A stretch of DNA of 44,233 nucleotides from Cohaesibacter sp. (GCA_025800105.1 JAOXSG010000213.1:1-44233); one strand, 5' to 3'; positions 7,431 to 17,169 are shown, counted from the stretch's first letter. Made by a program: numbers and translations. Notes: generated by a model not told the origin, from the letters alone.

Positions 7431-10400
7431 TTAATCCGAGGGCAATTCTTCATTTCTGAGATCTCTGCCGGATTTTGCGCCTGCTGCAATTAGTAATTCA
7501 CGCATCTCAGTTGCATACAGAGTCTCTCCAATGCAATAATCAAGCGCTGTATCGTCATAAATATCGACAGCATTGATATTCAATCCGGGCGCTTCGAGCA
7601 AAGCCGCTAAGTTTTTTGGTCGGTTCGTGATAGCGGCCACTATAAGGGCTGTACGATTGTTGGTAAGATTGCGTTGATTGGGGTCAACGTTGTCATGGGC
7701 TAGTAGCTCCTTGACAGTATCGGAATTTCGGCTAGCGCATGCATCCATAAGCGCGGTCCAACCATCTTTTCTCCGACTCTGACTTACATCGATTTCCTTT
7801 CGAGCCAACAATAATTTTACGACTTCAGCTTGCCCATTTTTACACGCGCCCATAAGCGCAGTCCCACCATCGTTTATCAAACTCTGATTTACATCGATTT
7901 CCTTTCGGGCCAACAACAATTTTACAATTTCAGTATGTCCCTTTTCACTTGCAGCCGTAAGCGCTGTCCACCCCTTATCGTTTGTTGACTGGTTTACATT
8001 GATATCCTTGTGTTTCAACAATAGCTTAACAACTTCCGTAAACCCTTTAAAGCTCGCTATCATCAGCGAGGTGGTATAGTTATTGGTTGTTCCTTGATTG
8101 ACATTAATGTTTTCATGCTGCAATAAAATCTCGACAACTTGGCTATCCCCTTCAGAGACGGCCCAGTGCAGAGGTGCCCAACCATTATCTGTCGAAGGCT
8201 GATTGATGTTGATACTCTTGTGAGCCAACAATAGCTTGACTGCCTGAAGATCGGAAATACGAATTGCATTCATCAAGGCCGTCGTACTTGCATAGTCTGT
8301 ACTAGCTTGATTAACGTCTATATCATCGTGCTCTAACAACGCGCGGATAATATCGGGATTGCTTTTGAAAACAGCTTGCATGAGTATTGTTCCTGCAAAA
8401 GGAGTAATACCTCGGTTAACATCAAAATTCTGAGTTTCAAGAAGTTTTCGCAATACCATTGGGCGATTTAAATAAATACATAATAGAAGAGTGGAGCGAC
8501 TATTGTTCTGCTCAAGTTTTTTATCCCTCTCGACCAATGCATCAATGATTTTGTGTATATCGTACTCTGCAAATTTATCGTTAGTCAGTTGAAAATTAAT
8601 GCAGTGTATCAAAGCGATAGCTCGGCGCTCACCGTTCTGCCCACTTGTTCCATTCAGAACATCATCCAGATCAGCGTAAGCAATCAGATCTGCAGGTTGG
8701 ATTTCTGAATTAATATCATACCATGTTGCTACAAAGTGGATTCGAGCGATGGCAATCTCGTACCTCAAAGAAGATTTATCCGGAAAAACGCTAGGATTTA
8801 AAAAAAGATTAAGTGCTTTCCATGCTCGTTGCACATCCTGTATTTCTTGCATGTCATTACTTAGATTATCAATCAGCCGCCATAACACACCACCACATGT
8901 ATAAGCCTGTTGCCGAGATTCTGCCTGTTTTAACAACGTGCTGCGCAACATACGTAACGCGTCTGACGACTGGCGTCGATATTGATGTAAAAATTCGAGC
9001 AAAAAGCTCTCACCCAGAATATCAGGTTCGTAGGGCTTAAGGTAATCTGCTGTACGGGAAGATATAATTTTTGCAGCATGTTGTGCAATTTGGTCAAGTT
9101 GGTTCTGGCTTAATCGTGGTACATCTTTGGGCCATTGCTGATCCATTACGTCGTGCAGAATTTCGCTATCCACCCCACGCAACAATGTAGCCGCACTAAC
9201 ATAACAGCCAATCCATTCCCTTAATTTTTCAGGAAAAGGGTTTTTGTCCTCGTTGTCGTGCCACGGTAGACGATTAGGCGTTTTAATGTAGAAATCGATC
9301 AGATCTCGCCGCGACCATTTGGTATAATCGCGCCCATCGCGAATAGCTTGTCCCATAAGCGCAGCAAACAAAGGATGGCGAATAGCTTTCGGACTTGCCA
9401 TATTTTCACCCATCCAAAACAGCGCATGAACTGCATCGCGGATTCTGGGATGATCTTTATCTAATATATTCTCATCTTCTTCATAGTTTTGCTTACCCAA
9501 TTTTGTTGCTTCAGACATCACGTGAGCCAACAAATCAGAATCCTCTTCCTCGGCGTCCAATACCATTGGCTTGCCTTTTTGGAAGAATATTTTTTGCCCT
9601 TCAGCCAAAGCAGCGACTTTATCAGGAAAGCGACCTTTGAACGCCATCGATTGATGAAGATCGAGCTTTTCAGGATGATCGAGTAAAAGCAGCCGGACTT
9701 TAAAGTTCAACTGCTTATTGCATTGTCGTTCAATCAGAGACGTAATCTTGCCATAATGTTGGCTGTAATCAATGATTATGAGGGTATTTTTTCGCGGAAG
9801 CCAATCTTCCCAAGCATCTTCACTATAAGATTTAATCAATCCCACGTCCCAACTGCTATCGCCGATTTCCGAGTAATATTGATATGACCACTCGGAAACT
9901 AATCGTGTTTTTCCTGCGCCAGATGGCGCAATGATCGAAAACATCAAAAAGCGGGCGCTTTCATCTGCAAGAAATTCGTCAAGTGTTTCCTTCTCTTTTT
10001 TTCTTCCAGAAAAAGAGAGAGAAAAATGATTATATGGGTTCAGCCAAACACCAGGGTCCGTGGATGCCAATGCAACTTCTTTTGACAAATATGGCGGTGG
10101 AGAAAAGGGATTAGAAAGAGAAGGAGGTGAAGGCGTTTTTTTAAACGAGCTATTTTTCGATGGGCCTTCTATACTTCTCTTAGTTCTTTTTTTGGAAAAC
10201 CTGCTTTTGGAAGCCAAATTCTCGATAGTGTCACCATGTAGTGCCACTTCTAAATTACGTGAGCAATCTGAAAATTCACAATGAAACCAATAATATATTG
10301 CAATTACATCGTGTTTACCTAAGTCATTAGTTCCCAAACGAACAAAGCGTTCATATTGATCACTGCCATCTTTGAGACCTAACGGAGCCCGCTTATAAAG

Positions 10401-10565
10401 TACCCTAGATACCGAATAAAACTTGTTAATATCATCGGTGATAATCTCATAATCTCGCGGAAGCGAGTACAGACCGGTACTCTCTATAGCATCTTTGATT
10501 TTCCGGCCTACGGCTGTATGTTCAATATCTTTGGCGACACGTAAAAAATCGATAAAGGAAACCAT
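7431..10565 (-). CDS. STAND-type NTPase with C-terminal ankyrin repeats (putative defence protein)
   Basis: The product is 1044 residues. An N-terminal domain I do not recognise (about 1-120) is followed by a low-complexity Ser/Pro/Lys linker, then an NTPase core with P-loop APSGAGKT at 213-220 and Walker B-like LIIIDY near 262-267. A helical middle follows and then about ten ankyrin-type repeats from about residue 680 to 1040, with a 32-residue period and recurring phrases such as VVKLLLARKEIDVNQS. This order (effector-like N-terminus, NTPase switch, repeat sensor) is that of STAND/NLR-type antiphage proteins. The ATG at 10563-10565 has a GAGAGGTG site. It lies 36 bases downstream of the small gene at 10602-10997, probably in one operon. 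Function is inferred from architecture. Confidence 0.75.
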   Translation of the reverse strand: MVSFIDFLRVAKDIEHTAVGRKIKDAIESTGLYSLPRDYEIITDDINKFYSVSRVLYKRAPLGLKDGSDQYERFVRLGTNDLGKHDVIAIYYWFHCEFSDCSRNLEVALHGDTIENLASKSRFSKKRTKRSIEGPSKNSSFKKTPSPPSLSNPFSPPPYLSKEVALASTDPGVWLNPYNHFSLSFSGRKKEKETLDEFLADESARFLMFSIIAPSGAGKTRLVSEWSYQYYSEIGDSSWDVGLIKSYSEDAWEDWLPRKNTLIIIDYSQHYGKITSLIERQCNKQLNFKVRLLLLDHPEKLDLHQSMAFKGRFPDKVAALAEGQKIFFQKGKPMVLDAEEEDSDLLAHVMSEATKLGKQNYEEDENILDKDHPRIRDAVHALFWMGENMASPKAIRHPLFAALMGQAIRDGRDYTKWSRRDLIDFYIKTPNRLPWHDNEDKNPFPEKLREWIGCYVSAATLLRGVDSEILHDVMDQQWPKDVPRLSQNQLDQIAQHAAKIISSRTADYLKPYEPDILGESFLLEFLHQYRRQSSDALRMLRSTLLKQAESRQQAYTCGGVLWRLIDNLSNDMQEIQDVQRAWKALNLFLNPSVFPDKSSLRYEIAIARIHFVATWYDINSEIQPADLIAYADLDDVLNGTSGQNGERRAIALIHCINFQLTNDKFAEYDIHKIIDALVERDKKLEQNNSRSTLLLCIYLNRPMVLRKLLETQNFDVNRGITPFAGTILMQAVFKSNPDIIRALLEHDDIDVNQASTDYASTTALMNAIRISDLQAVKLLLAHKSININQPSTDNGWAPLHWAVSEGDSQVVEILLQHENINVNQGTTNNYTTSLMIASFKGFTEVVKLLLKHKDINVNQSTNDKGWTALTAASEKGHTEIVKLLLARKEIDVNQSLINDGGTALMGACKNGQAEVVKLLLARKEIDVSQSRRKDGWTALMDACASRNSDTVKELLAHDNVDPNQRNLTNNRTALIVAAITNRPKNLAALLEAPGLNINAVDIYDDTALDYCIGETLYATEMRELLIAAGAKSGRDLRNEELPSD

Positions 10566-10601
10566 TCAACACCTCTCGCTGAATGATTTTACAGTATCAA
10601 C

Positions 10602-10997
10602 TTATTCTGGAAATGGAACCATACCATCCGGCGTAATTTCATATTCTTGATCATTAAGCCAGCGTCCCCGATATTCATCAGCACCCGTGTGACGGTTTCG
10701 GCATATCCACGCGTCACCGTCTTCTCGGTGGTACTCACCTTGATCAAAATATTCTTCCTCAAACACAATGCCCGAAACTAGACACGTCTCCGTTCTAGCA
10801 GGCTCACCCTGTGCATGAATGTTCTGCGTCTCAGGATCATATTTTATACGCGTAAGTGTCATCTCTTCGGGATGATAATTCCAATGTGCACTCTCGCATA
10901 AGCGGCCTTGAGTATCCACCCAACGCTCTTCAAGTCGTCTGCTTGTTTTAGGGCACTCATCAATCTCAACAAAAAAACCTTTTCGAACAACTTCCAT
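10602..10997 (-). CDS. Hypothetical protein with MORN-like segments, upstream partner of the ankyrin STAND protein
   Basis: The product is 131 residues, acidic and soluble, with no signal peptide. It is rich in short aromatic/Gly/Asp phrases (VDTQGRLCE, FDQGEYHREDGDAWIC) that resemble MORN-type or YD-like turns, but I do not recognise a named family. It is co-oriented with and 36 bases upstream of the STAND gene, so the two are probably co-transcribed; a regulator, antitoxin or ligand role for that protein is possible. No strong ribosome binding site precedes the ATG at 10995-10997. Confidence 0.5.
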   Translation of the reverse strand: MEVVRKGFFVEIDECPKTSRRLEERWVDTQGRLCESAHWNYHPEEMTLTRIKYDPETQNIHAQGEPARTETCLVSGIVFEEEYFDQGEYHREDGDAWICRNRHTGADEYRGRWLNDQEYEITPDGMVPFPE

Positions 10998-11151
10998 GGA
11001 GAAATTCTATCAAGTATTTGAAAGATATGCAATTTTAGAAAATTCCTTCGGCAAAATTTGGGAGAAACAAAAGGGTTTTGACCGTTATCGAAGTACCGAG
11101 TGATAGCTAGAATTAACTCCATCACCAACCGCTTCAAAGATGGAGATCAAT

Positions 11152-11403
11152 ATGAAGCCAATCGAAATCGACACACAGATGCTTTGCGCATCTGAAAAGC
11201 TGTCAGATAAACATAATCGTAGTGGCAGTGATGTCACAGTCATGATTGATGTAATTAGCATTGCAAAACACATTGCCAAATTGGAGCTACAAGTTCTCGA
11301 ACTGCGCAAACAATTGGCAGCAATGCATTTCCGCATGCCTGACGAAAGCGCATCTGATCTGCACACCAAGGAAGGGGAGGAAAATAATGTCCTTCACAAA
11401 TAA
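11152..11403 (+). CDS. Small coiled-coil protein of unknown function
   Basis: The product is 83 residues. GGAG six bases before the ATG at 11152 decides this start over an in-frame ATG at 11140. Residues about 35-65 (AKHIAKLELQVLELRKQLAA) form a leucine-heptad coiled coil. The 3' end overlaps the start of the acetyltransferase gene by 17 bases, indicating translational coupling. It begins the rightward block that leads to the coupling-protein gene. I do not recognise the family. Confidence 0.55.
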   Translation: MKPIEIDTQMLCASEKLSDKHNRSGSDVTVMIDVISIAKHIAKLELQVLELRKQLAAMHFRMPDESASDLHTKEGEENNVLHK

Positions 11404-12040
11404 CTTTGGTCGTGTCCAGATGCAGACGCAATGCGGTTCCTTGATTGTTTCCAGCCAGAGCTGGAAGCAGGATCATAAGGACACCGAAGATTACCTTCTC
11501 ACTTTTAATGAAGGACTTCATAGTTTTGAGACCGGACAATTTTTGTTCGGTTTCAACAAAGACGATCTGGAAGCTCGCAACGCTCTGGTAACAACAATCC
11601 AGACCAGCAATGGTGAGCCTCTTGGTGGCGTGCATTGGCATCTGAATGATGCAGGGGAAATGTGGTTGCGTGGGGCGATTGTCCGTCCGAAGCATCGGGG
11701 CAATCAATTGGGTGCGGCAATGGTTGCAACGTCACTGATCCATGCCCATATGATTGGTACCCCCCTTCCTACACCTGTCTGTGTCATTCGCATCTTTGGC
11801 GATAACACCGAAAATGTTGCCTCGCGCAAAACATTTGAACGGGTCGGTTTTCTTTGTGATGCCGATGTAATGAGCACCTATATCAATTTCGATTGGAAAG
11901 ACCAGCATCTCGGTTACAGCGCCGAGGTTGATCAGAATGGGCGGCATTACTTCCGTTCCCGCAAGATGTTCGGAACGGCAAGTGTCTTCGACACAGCTCG
12001 TACATTTCTGGGTAACTGGTCACAAAGAGCAGCGGCATGA
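11387..12040 (+). CDS. GNAT-family N-acetyltransferase
   Basis: The product is 217 residues from the ATG at 11387, preceded by GGGGAGGA. The frame is open further upstream but lacks a ribosome binding site there. The acetyl-CoA-binding motif A appears as RPKHRGNQLGAAMV around residues 100-113 and the C-terminal GNAT motif as NVASRKTFERVGF. The substrate is unknown. It overlaps the small coiled-coil gene. Acetyltransferases of this kind recur in mobilizable elements and can modify tRNA, toxins or small molecules; no choice can be made here. Confidence 0.7.
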   Translation: MSFTNNFGRVQMQTQCGSLIVSSQSWKQDHKDTEDYLLTFNEGLHSFETGQFLFGFNKDDLEARNALVTTIQTSNGEPLGGVHWHLNDAGEMWLRGAIVRPKHRGNQLGAAMVATSLIHAHMIGTPLPTPVCVIRIFGDNTENVASRKTFERVGFLCDADVMSTYINFDWKDQHLGYSAEVDQNGRHYFRSRKMFGTASVFDTARTFLGNWSQRAAA

Positions 12041-12115
12041 GCCGCTCATAGGGTGCGGGTGAACATATCCGCATCCTGATTTTCCGGCAGCGAGCGCGCC
12101 ACTGTTGGTTCTGTC

Positions 12116-12397
12116 CTAGTTCAGTTTTGCTTTGAAATCCTCGTCGAGAATAGCACAGATATCTTTTGCATCATTTGTGAGCATTTCTCCGGTTTTATCC
12201 GAAAACTCGACCAAAGCTGCAAGGCCTTCATACCTTTCTACATGTTGCAACAAAGACTGCATCACGGTGTAGGCCAGTTCCAAATGACTGGTCTGATAGC
12301 GATCCTTTAGCTCGCTAAGCGTCGCCAGCAATTCCCCCTTTAATCGATCATCGCGGTTGTCAGGTGCACCTCGTTGTCCTTCATATCCATCAAGCAT
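12116..12397 (-). CDS. Hypothetical small helical protein
   Basis: The product is 93 residues with no recognised domain; it is predicted all-helical and acidic (AILDEDFKAKLN at the end). A credible ribosome binding site (AAAGGAA) precedes the ATG at 12395-12397. It is divergent from the gene starting at 12430, so a shared 33-base control region would hold both starts. It is the only minus-strand gene in the block 11152-17583 and might be a local regulator. That is speculation. Confidence 0.5.
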   Translation of the reverse strand: MLDGYEGQRGAPDNRDDRLKGELLATLSELKDRYQTSHLELAYTVMQSLLQHVERYEGLAALVEFSDKTGEMLTNDAKDICAILDEDFKAKLN

Positions 12398-12429
12398 CTG
12401 TAATTCCTTTCTACAGCTTGGAGTTAATC

Positions 12430-12909
12430 ATGTCCTCTTATCAGGATACCAAATCCGGTGAACCGAATACAAATTCCGGACGGATTTCCGACGCCCAGAT
12501 TTCGGATAATTTCAATAACAAGAATGCGTTAGAAGATAAAATCAAAACCGCCTCGCCGGAAACGCAGCGCAAAGTCCGTGACCGGATACAATTGCGCGAC
12601 GAGCGGTTGGAAAAGGAAAAACGCGATCAAAAGCGGTTCCGCAACATGCGCATTCAAAAAGAAACCAACCGCATGCTGAAAGACTACATCTTGGACGATG
12701 TGCCTCGCCCCGATACTGCGAGCTCAAAGGCGCAAGATGTTGCAATCATCGAGCAAAAAGCCGAAGAGCTTGTAACCGCCAAAGAAGCCTACTTCCTCAA
12801 GCAGATTGAACAGCAGGCAGAAAAGGATGTTCATCACATCTTGAATCGTGATCGCCAGCAAAACCAGCAGCATACTCACAACCACAGTGATCACGAGCAA
12901 GGACGCTGA
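12430..12909 (+). CDS. Hypothetical charged coiled-coil protein upstream of the coupling protein
   Basis: The product is 159 residues, strongly hydrophilic. The N-terminus is Ser/Asn-rich and disordered (residues 1-35), the middle is Arg/Lys/Glu-rich helix (about 40-90) and the end is His/Gln-rich (QQHTHNHSDHEQ). The start at 12430 has GGAG about seven bases upstream. The stop lies two bases before the VirD4-like gene, so it is in the same operon. Position suggests a relaxosome or coupling accessory protein; no family is recognised. Confidence 0.6.
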   Translation: MSSYQDTKSGEPNTNSGRISDAQISDNFNNKNALEDKIKTASPETQRKVRDRIQLRDERLEKEKRDQKRFRNMRIQKETNRMLKDYILDDVPRPDTASSKAQDVAIIEQKAEELVTAKEAYFLKQIEQQAEKDVHHILNRDRQQNQQHTHNHSDHEQGR

Positions 12910-12911
12910 TA

Positions 12912-14603
12912 ATGAACAGCGCTCGTGAAAAAAATTCAAGCACTATAGAAAAGGCCGTCGCTACGGCGGCCTTATTTGTTCTGTATCAGTTCGTGTCTTC
13001 GGCAGAAATAAATTACTATCTAACACTGCTATTCAAATATCTGTTCTATTTCGGTGCCCTGAGCACGCTTTGGTCGCTATATGGTGATTTCCGCTGGTGG
13101 CGATTTACCAAAAGCCTTGAAAAACCGCTGGGACTTGAGGGCACGACACGAACACCGCATGTCCGGGATCTGATCGAAGCGGGCTTGAAAACACAAAATC
13201 TCGACGGTCAGGGTTTTCCGCTTGGTGAAGTCGATCGCACATATCTTTTCTTTGATGGCCCCGGGCATATATATGTTACGGCTGCTACGAATGGCGGCAA
13301 AACGGAAAGCTCTGCTGCTCCCGCTCTATTTGCACTGGGGGTAGACAGAAATATTGTGGTGACAGCCAAGGGTGCTGATCTGGTGCATCTTTGTGCGCAT
13401 CATCGCAAGGCCATTGGTCAGGATGTCATTATTATTGATCCTTTTGGGATGTGTAAGGATATTGATCTTCCAACCCACGACTTCAATGAAATCGGACATT
13501 TGCCGGATCCAGCGGCGAAAGACAGCCCCGAGCTTTTTGAAAAATCGCTGGTAGCGGCCAAAAGACGAATTCCCGACAAGCCAAAATCAAATGCATCTTC
13601 CGACGATATATTCGGGAAAGTCGCTCAAACATTATTGAATGGATCAATCGCCTATTTCGCACATGTTGAAGCTGAAACAGGAGAGTTAGCGTGCAACCTG
13701 CCTTACATTCAGCGGGTATTTTCCAGCTCTGATGCTGAGTTTCAGGAATTTTTGCGTGATATGGCATTGTGCGAAAAATCCGGTGGTGCCATATCCGCAG
13801 TGGCAAAGAATTTTCAGGCAAAACTGGAACGCACACCAAAATTTGCAGAGTCAGTCTTAACCGAAGTCCAAAGCGCCCTTGCATTATACACCAAAGGCAC
13901 CATCTTAGGATCAAGGACTGAATATTCCGACTTTGATCCATCAGTGATCAAAACAGGAAAAGTCACGATCTTTATCGTGATACCGCCAGAGAAAAGCGAA
14001 ACGCACGGCTCCTATGCAGGAGCTATTGTAGATGTGCTCGTTGATGCTGCCATTGAAGCCAACATGTTTGAGCCTCGCGTCACGTTTTTGCTTGATGAGT
14101 TTGCAAAACTCTCCAAAAGTGGCCCACTCCCATCCATCCTAACCTGTCTGTTCATTGGACGTAGTCGGGGTGCGCAAATCGCGGCTTACCTGCAAACAGG
14201 AGCAAGTTTGAAGGCGCTTTATGGCGAAGAAGCTTCCGCCTTTACCTCCCAAGCCGAGATCACCATAGCATTTTCGATCCGCGACTTTAATGACGCTGAG
14301 CTTTACAGCAAACGATCCGGCAAGCGGGCAGTTATGGCACAGAACTATAATCTGCCGGAAAAGGCCACAATGCAGGGTGAGCATCAATATTCAGTCGGCA
14401 TCAATGAACGCGCTGTGCCAATCATGCGGCCTGAAGAATTTATGCAGCTCCCGGATTTCACTGCGGCTCTGTTTTACAAGCAAAATCCCGTGCATGTCGC
14501 AAAGTTGATTTCCTATCGTCAGGTCGATCCGTGGGTTCATCAGGCAGGCATTGATCCGGGAGCGCCAAAGCTAAAACCTCTCCCAATCAAATTTCGCTTC
14601 TAA
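12912..14603 (+). CDS. Type IV coupling protein (VirD4/TraG-like)
   Basis: The product is 563 residues. Two N-terminal membrane helices (about 13-32 and 38-57) anchor a cytoplasmic motor domain. Walker A is AATNGGKT (Lys130) and Walker B is FLLDEFAKL, both typical of VirD4/TraG ATPases, which deliver the relaxase-DNA complex to a type IV secretion channel. The charged end (about 530-563) may be a substrate-docking tail. It heads a co-directional run of small membrane proteins to 17583. No VirB channel genes are present in the window, so this protein would have to couple to a channel supplied by another element. Confidence 0.88.
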   Translation: MNSAREKNSSTIEKAVATAALFVLYQFVSSAEINYYLTLLFKYLFYFGALSTLWSLYGDFRWWRFTKSLEKPLGLEGTTRTPHVRDLIEAGLKTQNLDGQGFPLGEVDRTYLFFDGPGHIYVTAATNGGKTESSAAPALFALGVDRNIVVTAKGADLVHLCAHHRKAIGQDVIIIDPFGMCKDIDLPTHDFNEIGHLPDPAAKDSPELFEKSLVAAKRRIPDKPKSNASSDDIFGKVAQTLLNGSIAYFAHVEAETGELACNLPYIQRVFSSSDAEFQEFLRDMALCEKSGGAISAVAKNFQAKLERTPKFAESVLTEVQSALALYTKGTILGSRTEYSDFDPSVIKTGKVTIFIVIPPEKSETHGSYAGAIVDVLVDAAIEANMFEPRVTFLLDEFAKLSKSGPLPSILTCLFIGRSRGAQIAAYLQTGASLKALYGEEASAFTSQAEITIAFSIRDFNDAELYSKRSGKRAVMAQNYNLPEKATMQGEHQYSVGINERAVPIMRPEEFMQLPDFTAALFYKQNPVHVAKLISYRQVDPWVHQAGIDPGAPKLKPLPIKFRF

Positions 14604-14678
14604 GGGACTTCACCAGCCCTTTCGCTCAAGATTGAGCCATCCTTCCCCCATTTTCAAAACAAAAGCAAAGGAGCCGTT

Positions 14679-15011
14679 ATGGTCTTCTTCAAGCACTGGC
14701 GTGGCAAACCAAACGGGTTTCGGCAGGCCGAGCACCCAAGCTATCGTTCTCCCATCCGGCCCGATTTTTTCAGAAACATAGTTCTGCTTTCTGTACTCAT
14801 AGCCGGGGCACTGTACGCGCTGATGACGCATGGTTCACCCGCCATGCTGATCAACACGCAATATAACAAGGCGGGACGTCTTCAATATTGCTTCTACGCG
14901 TCTCTCGCAACGGGCATTCATCGCTTCACACCGGGAACACCTGCTTTTCCAAAACGCTATTGCCCCCACTTCATCACACTTGATTTCAGCTTACGCAACC
15001 TCTCGATCTGA
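14679..15011 (+). CDS. Small single-pass membrane protein
   Basis: The product is 110 residues with one membrane helix (about residues 36-52, NIVLLSVLIAGALYALM) and a C-terminal part containing a few cysteines. The ribosome binding site AAAGGAG stands directly before the ATG. It lies 76 bases after the coupling-protein stop and 12 bases before the next gene. Family not recognised; position suggests a part in transfer. Confidence 0.55.
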   Translation: MVFFKHWRGKPNGFRQAEHPSYRSPIRPDFFRNIVLLSVLIAGALYALMTHGSPAMLINTQYNKAGRLQYCFYASLATGIHRFTPGTPAFPKRYCPHFITLDFSLRNLSI

Positions 15012-15022
15012 AAGGATCTTTT

Positions 15023-16114
15023 ATGAGCATGAACCAATTCAACATCTCGCTTCTTATCCTCTCTGCGATCAGCGGCACCCTCAACTTTGCGGGTTTTGCT
15101 GTTATTGTAGAGAAGACTTGGTGGTCTTTGTCCTTGGCGGCATTGACCTCCCTCGGCGTGTTTATCGCCCTATATGCTTTCTGGAATATAGCCTTTAACG
15201 TTCTGCCCAACCTTGCCAAGCCAGCACACCGTGCCGGAGGATGGGTGGTTGTCATCTTGTCTTGCGGCTTGATTTTGGCGCTGTCTACCTACTGGAACCT
15301 TGTTGCTCTGGCTGGAAACGAATTGCAAAAACTGGCGGGCAGTAACTTGGCTATCCGTGCAGAACAGCAGCTTGTGAAAGCCGGGGAAGCGGCGAATAGC
15401 TATCAGAGCTTGCCGCCTCTAATCAGTGGCCTGAATTCCCAGATCGTCTCGCTTAGCCAAAGTGAGCAACGCGAGGGGGCTATAAGCGGAACACCAGGGC
15501 GCGGTTCCTTTACCAAACTGCTCGATCAAATCAGCAATAAAGTTCGGGCAACAAGCAATGCCCTTGCCAGTGCCGATGCTGCTGTCCAAAAACAGATTTC
15601 GAACGGTCAGAAATGTTTGGCACGAGATAAGCTCGACAGCATTGTTTCTTGTGTTAACCGCATCATTGCAGCCCTTAATCAGCAAAAAGTCGCCAATCAG
15701 GTACGCCAATCCATGAGCGGCCTTACGGCAGGCGTCATCTTGCCTGCAACATTGAAGGGCAATCGGCAAAAACAGATTGCCAGAACCATCATCGCGGATA
15801 TTCAACGCCAAGCCGATGAGGTTGCCCGGGTTGCTGGCGAAATCAAGTCTGTTCCTGTGACTTTCGCATCCGGCGATCAGCCGAACGTATTGCAATCTGT
15901 GTTGCTGCACTGGCGCAGCATCATTCCAGCCATAGCAACAGCCTTGGCACTCGACTTATTACCCGTCGTGCTTTTGCTTCTGGCAATTATGCGCCGCCGG
16001 GATATGGAAGCGCAGAACCAAAATACAGATCCAACAACAATTGAAGAGCTTACCCGCATGACAAAAGGACTTGATCATCTGCGCAGGCTCATGGAACCCG
16101 GAACAAAATCATGA
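15023..16114 (+). CDS. Polytopic membrane protein with a large periplasmic coiled-coil domain
   Basis: The product is 363 residues. Three N-terminal membrane helices (about 8-27, 33-55 and 72-94) are followed by a soluble domain of some 200 residues, rich in Gln/Ala/Ser with two cysteines (QKCLARDK, SIVSCVNR), then a C-terminal membrane helix (about 299-322) and a charged cytoplasmic tail. Topology places the large domain outside the inner membrane. The start has AAAGGA upstream. The stop overlaps the next start by four bases. I do not recognise the family; it is the largest unknown of the coupling-protein operon. Confidence 0.65.
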   Translation: MSMNQFNISLLILSAISGTLNFAGFAVIVEKTWWSLSLAALTSLGVFIALYAFWNIAFNVLPNLAKPAHRAGGWVVVILSCGLILALSTYWNLVALAGNELQKLAGSNLAIRAEQQLVKAGEAANSYQSLPPLISGLNSQIVSLSQSEQREGAISGTPGRGSFTKLLDQISNKVRATSNALASADAAVQKQISNGQKCLARDKLDSIVSCVNRIIAALNQQKVANQVRQSMSGLTAGVILPATLKGNRQKQIARTIIADIQRQADEVARVAGEIKSVPVTFASGDQPNVLQSVLLHWRSIIPAIATALALDLLPVVLLLLAIMRRRDMEAQNQNTDPTTIEELTRMTKGLDHLRRLMEPGTKS

Positions 16115-16578
16115 AGAACAATCTTCGCCGTCTGCCACATTGGGCAGGCACATATATGGTGCTTGCTGCCTGTATCTTTCTTATTCTGATCTCCATACTC
16201 AATGCAGCAAAAATCGACCCTGTAGAAATTGCTGCAAAGATGGTGAAGCAGTTCCGGCCAATTGAGCCAGTCACCCAAAAAGCAGATGAAGTGCGCAATT
16301 ATGTGCTTTTTACAACGGTGTCCTACAAGCAATTCAGCATTGATACAGGCACACGTTTCACATCGTCTGCATCACCTGAAATCGAGAGTGAATGGTGCCA
16401 TCTCAAGGCGGTACAGAGCACTAGCCAGTCGCATCGCACCCTGACTTTGGCGCTCATCGATGGCAATGGAAAGCGCACAATCTCCAATTTCAGTAACGCA
16501 ATCTTGTCTGAATTTGGCCTCAACAAAACCGAGGTTCGCCAGATCATCAAAACCCATTGCCGATTTCAAACCCAATAG
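16111..16578 (+). CDS. Single-pass membrane protein, hypothetical
   Basis: The product is 155 residues with an N-terminal membrane helix (about 13-33, TYMVLAACIFLILISILNAA) and a soluble domain of about 120 residues facing the periplasm, with two cysteines (one in SEWCHL, one in THCRF) that could form a disulfide. It overlaps the upstream polytopic protein by four bases (ATGA) and precedes the next gene by 12 bases. Family not recognised. Confidence 0.6.
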   Translation: MKNNLRRLPHWAGTYMVLAACIFLILISILNAAKIDPVEIAAKMVKQFRPIEPVTQKADEVRNYVLFTTVSYKQFSIDTGTRFTSSASPEIESEWCHLKAVQSTSQSHRTLTLALIDGNGKRTISNFSNAILSEFGLNKTEVRQIIKTHCRFQTQ

Positions 16579-16590
16579 GAGGAGGTAAAG

Positions 16591-17166
16591 ATGGGATCTC
16601 TCAGAGACATTCCGTTTATTGATACAATCATGCCACAAATACTCGCCCTTTGCGCATGGTTCGGGCTTAACCTTGTAGCCATAGGGCCACATATCATTAT
16701 TCCGCGCATGAGCTACAACATATGGCATGCATCCTGCAAAATCGGAGTGAGTAACACCAAGGCAGAGTTCGCTCAAAAACGTCAATCCGAAATCTCGAAA
16801 TTCATCGCTGCTGAACGAGCCAGACAAAAGCAGGCAATGAATATGATCAACCCGTTCATGCAGATGCTCGGGCAAGATTTTGCCCGAACGATTGGCAAGG
16901 GCGTGAATGACACCGTAAACGCTGTATCGGAACTCGAATTGCAACGTGCATTGAAGGATCGCTTTGGCGGTCAAGCCAATAGCTTACCGATTAGGAATGA
17001 CTATTGCGGATGCATCATTCAGGAAGCCGTTTCCAACAAGATCGAAACAGCCCTCTATTCCGCAAGCCTTCGCCTTTGGAAGCCAGATTCTATCCAGCGG
17101 CTCGATCAGTTGGACAAGCGCCTGATCGCCTCGCCACAATGCGGAAACCCTTCGAATATGGAGTAG
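16591..17166 (+). CDS. Membrane-anchored hypothetical protein of the coupling-protein operon
   Basis: The product is 191 residues. An N-terminal hydrophobic segment (about 13-38) is followed by a charged helical region (FAQKRQSEISKF) and a soluble end with two nearby cysteines (DYCGCI). GGAGGA stands 6-9 bases before the ATG. Four bases separate it from the next gene. It is likely produced together with its neighbours; function unknown. Confidence 0.6.
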   Translation: MGSLRDIPFIDTIMPQILALCAWFGLNLVAIGPHIIIPRMSYNIWHASCKIGVSNTKAEFAQKRQSEISKFIAAERARQKQAMNMINPFMQMLGQDFARTIGKGVNDTVNAVSELELQRALKDRFGGQANSLPIRNDYCGCIIQEAVSNKIETALYSASLRLWKPDSIQRLDQLDKRLIASPQCGNPSNME

Positions 17167-17169
17167 GAT

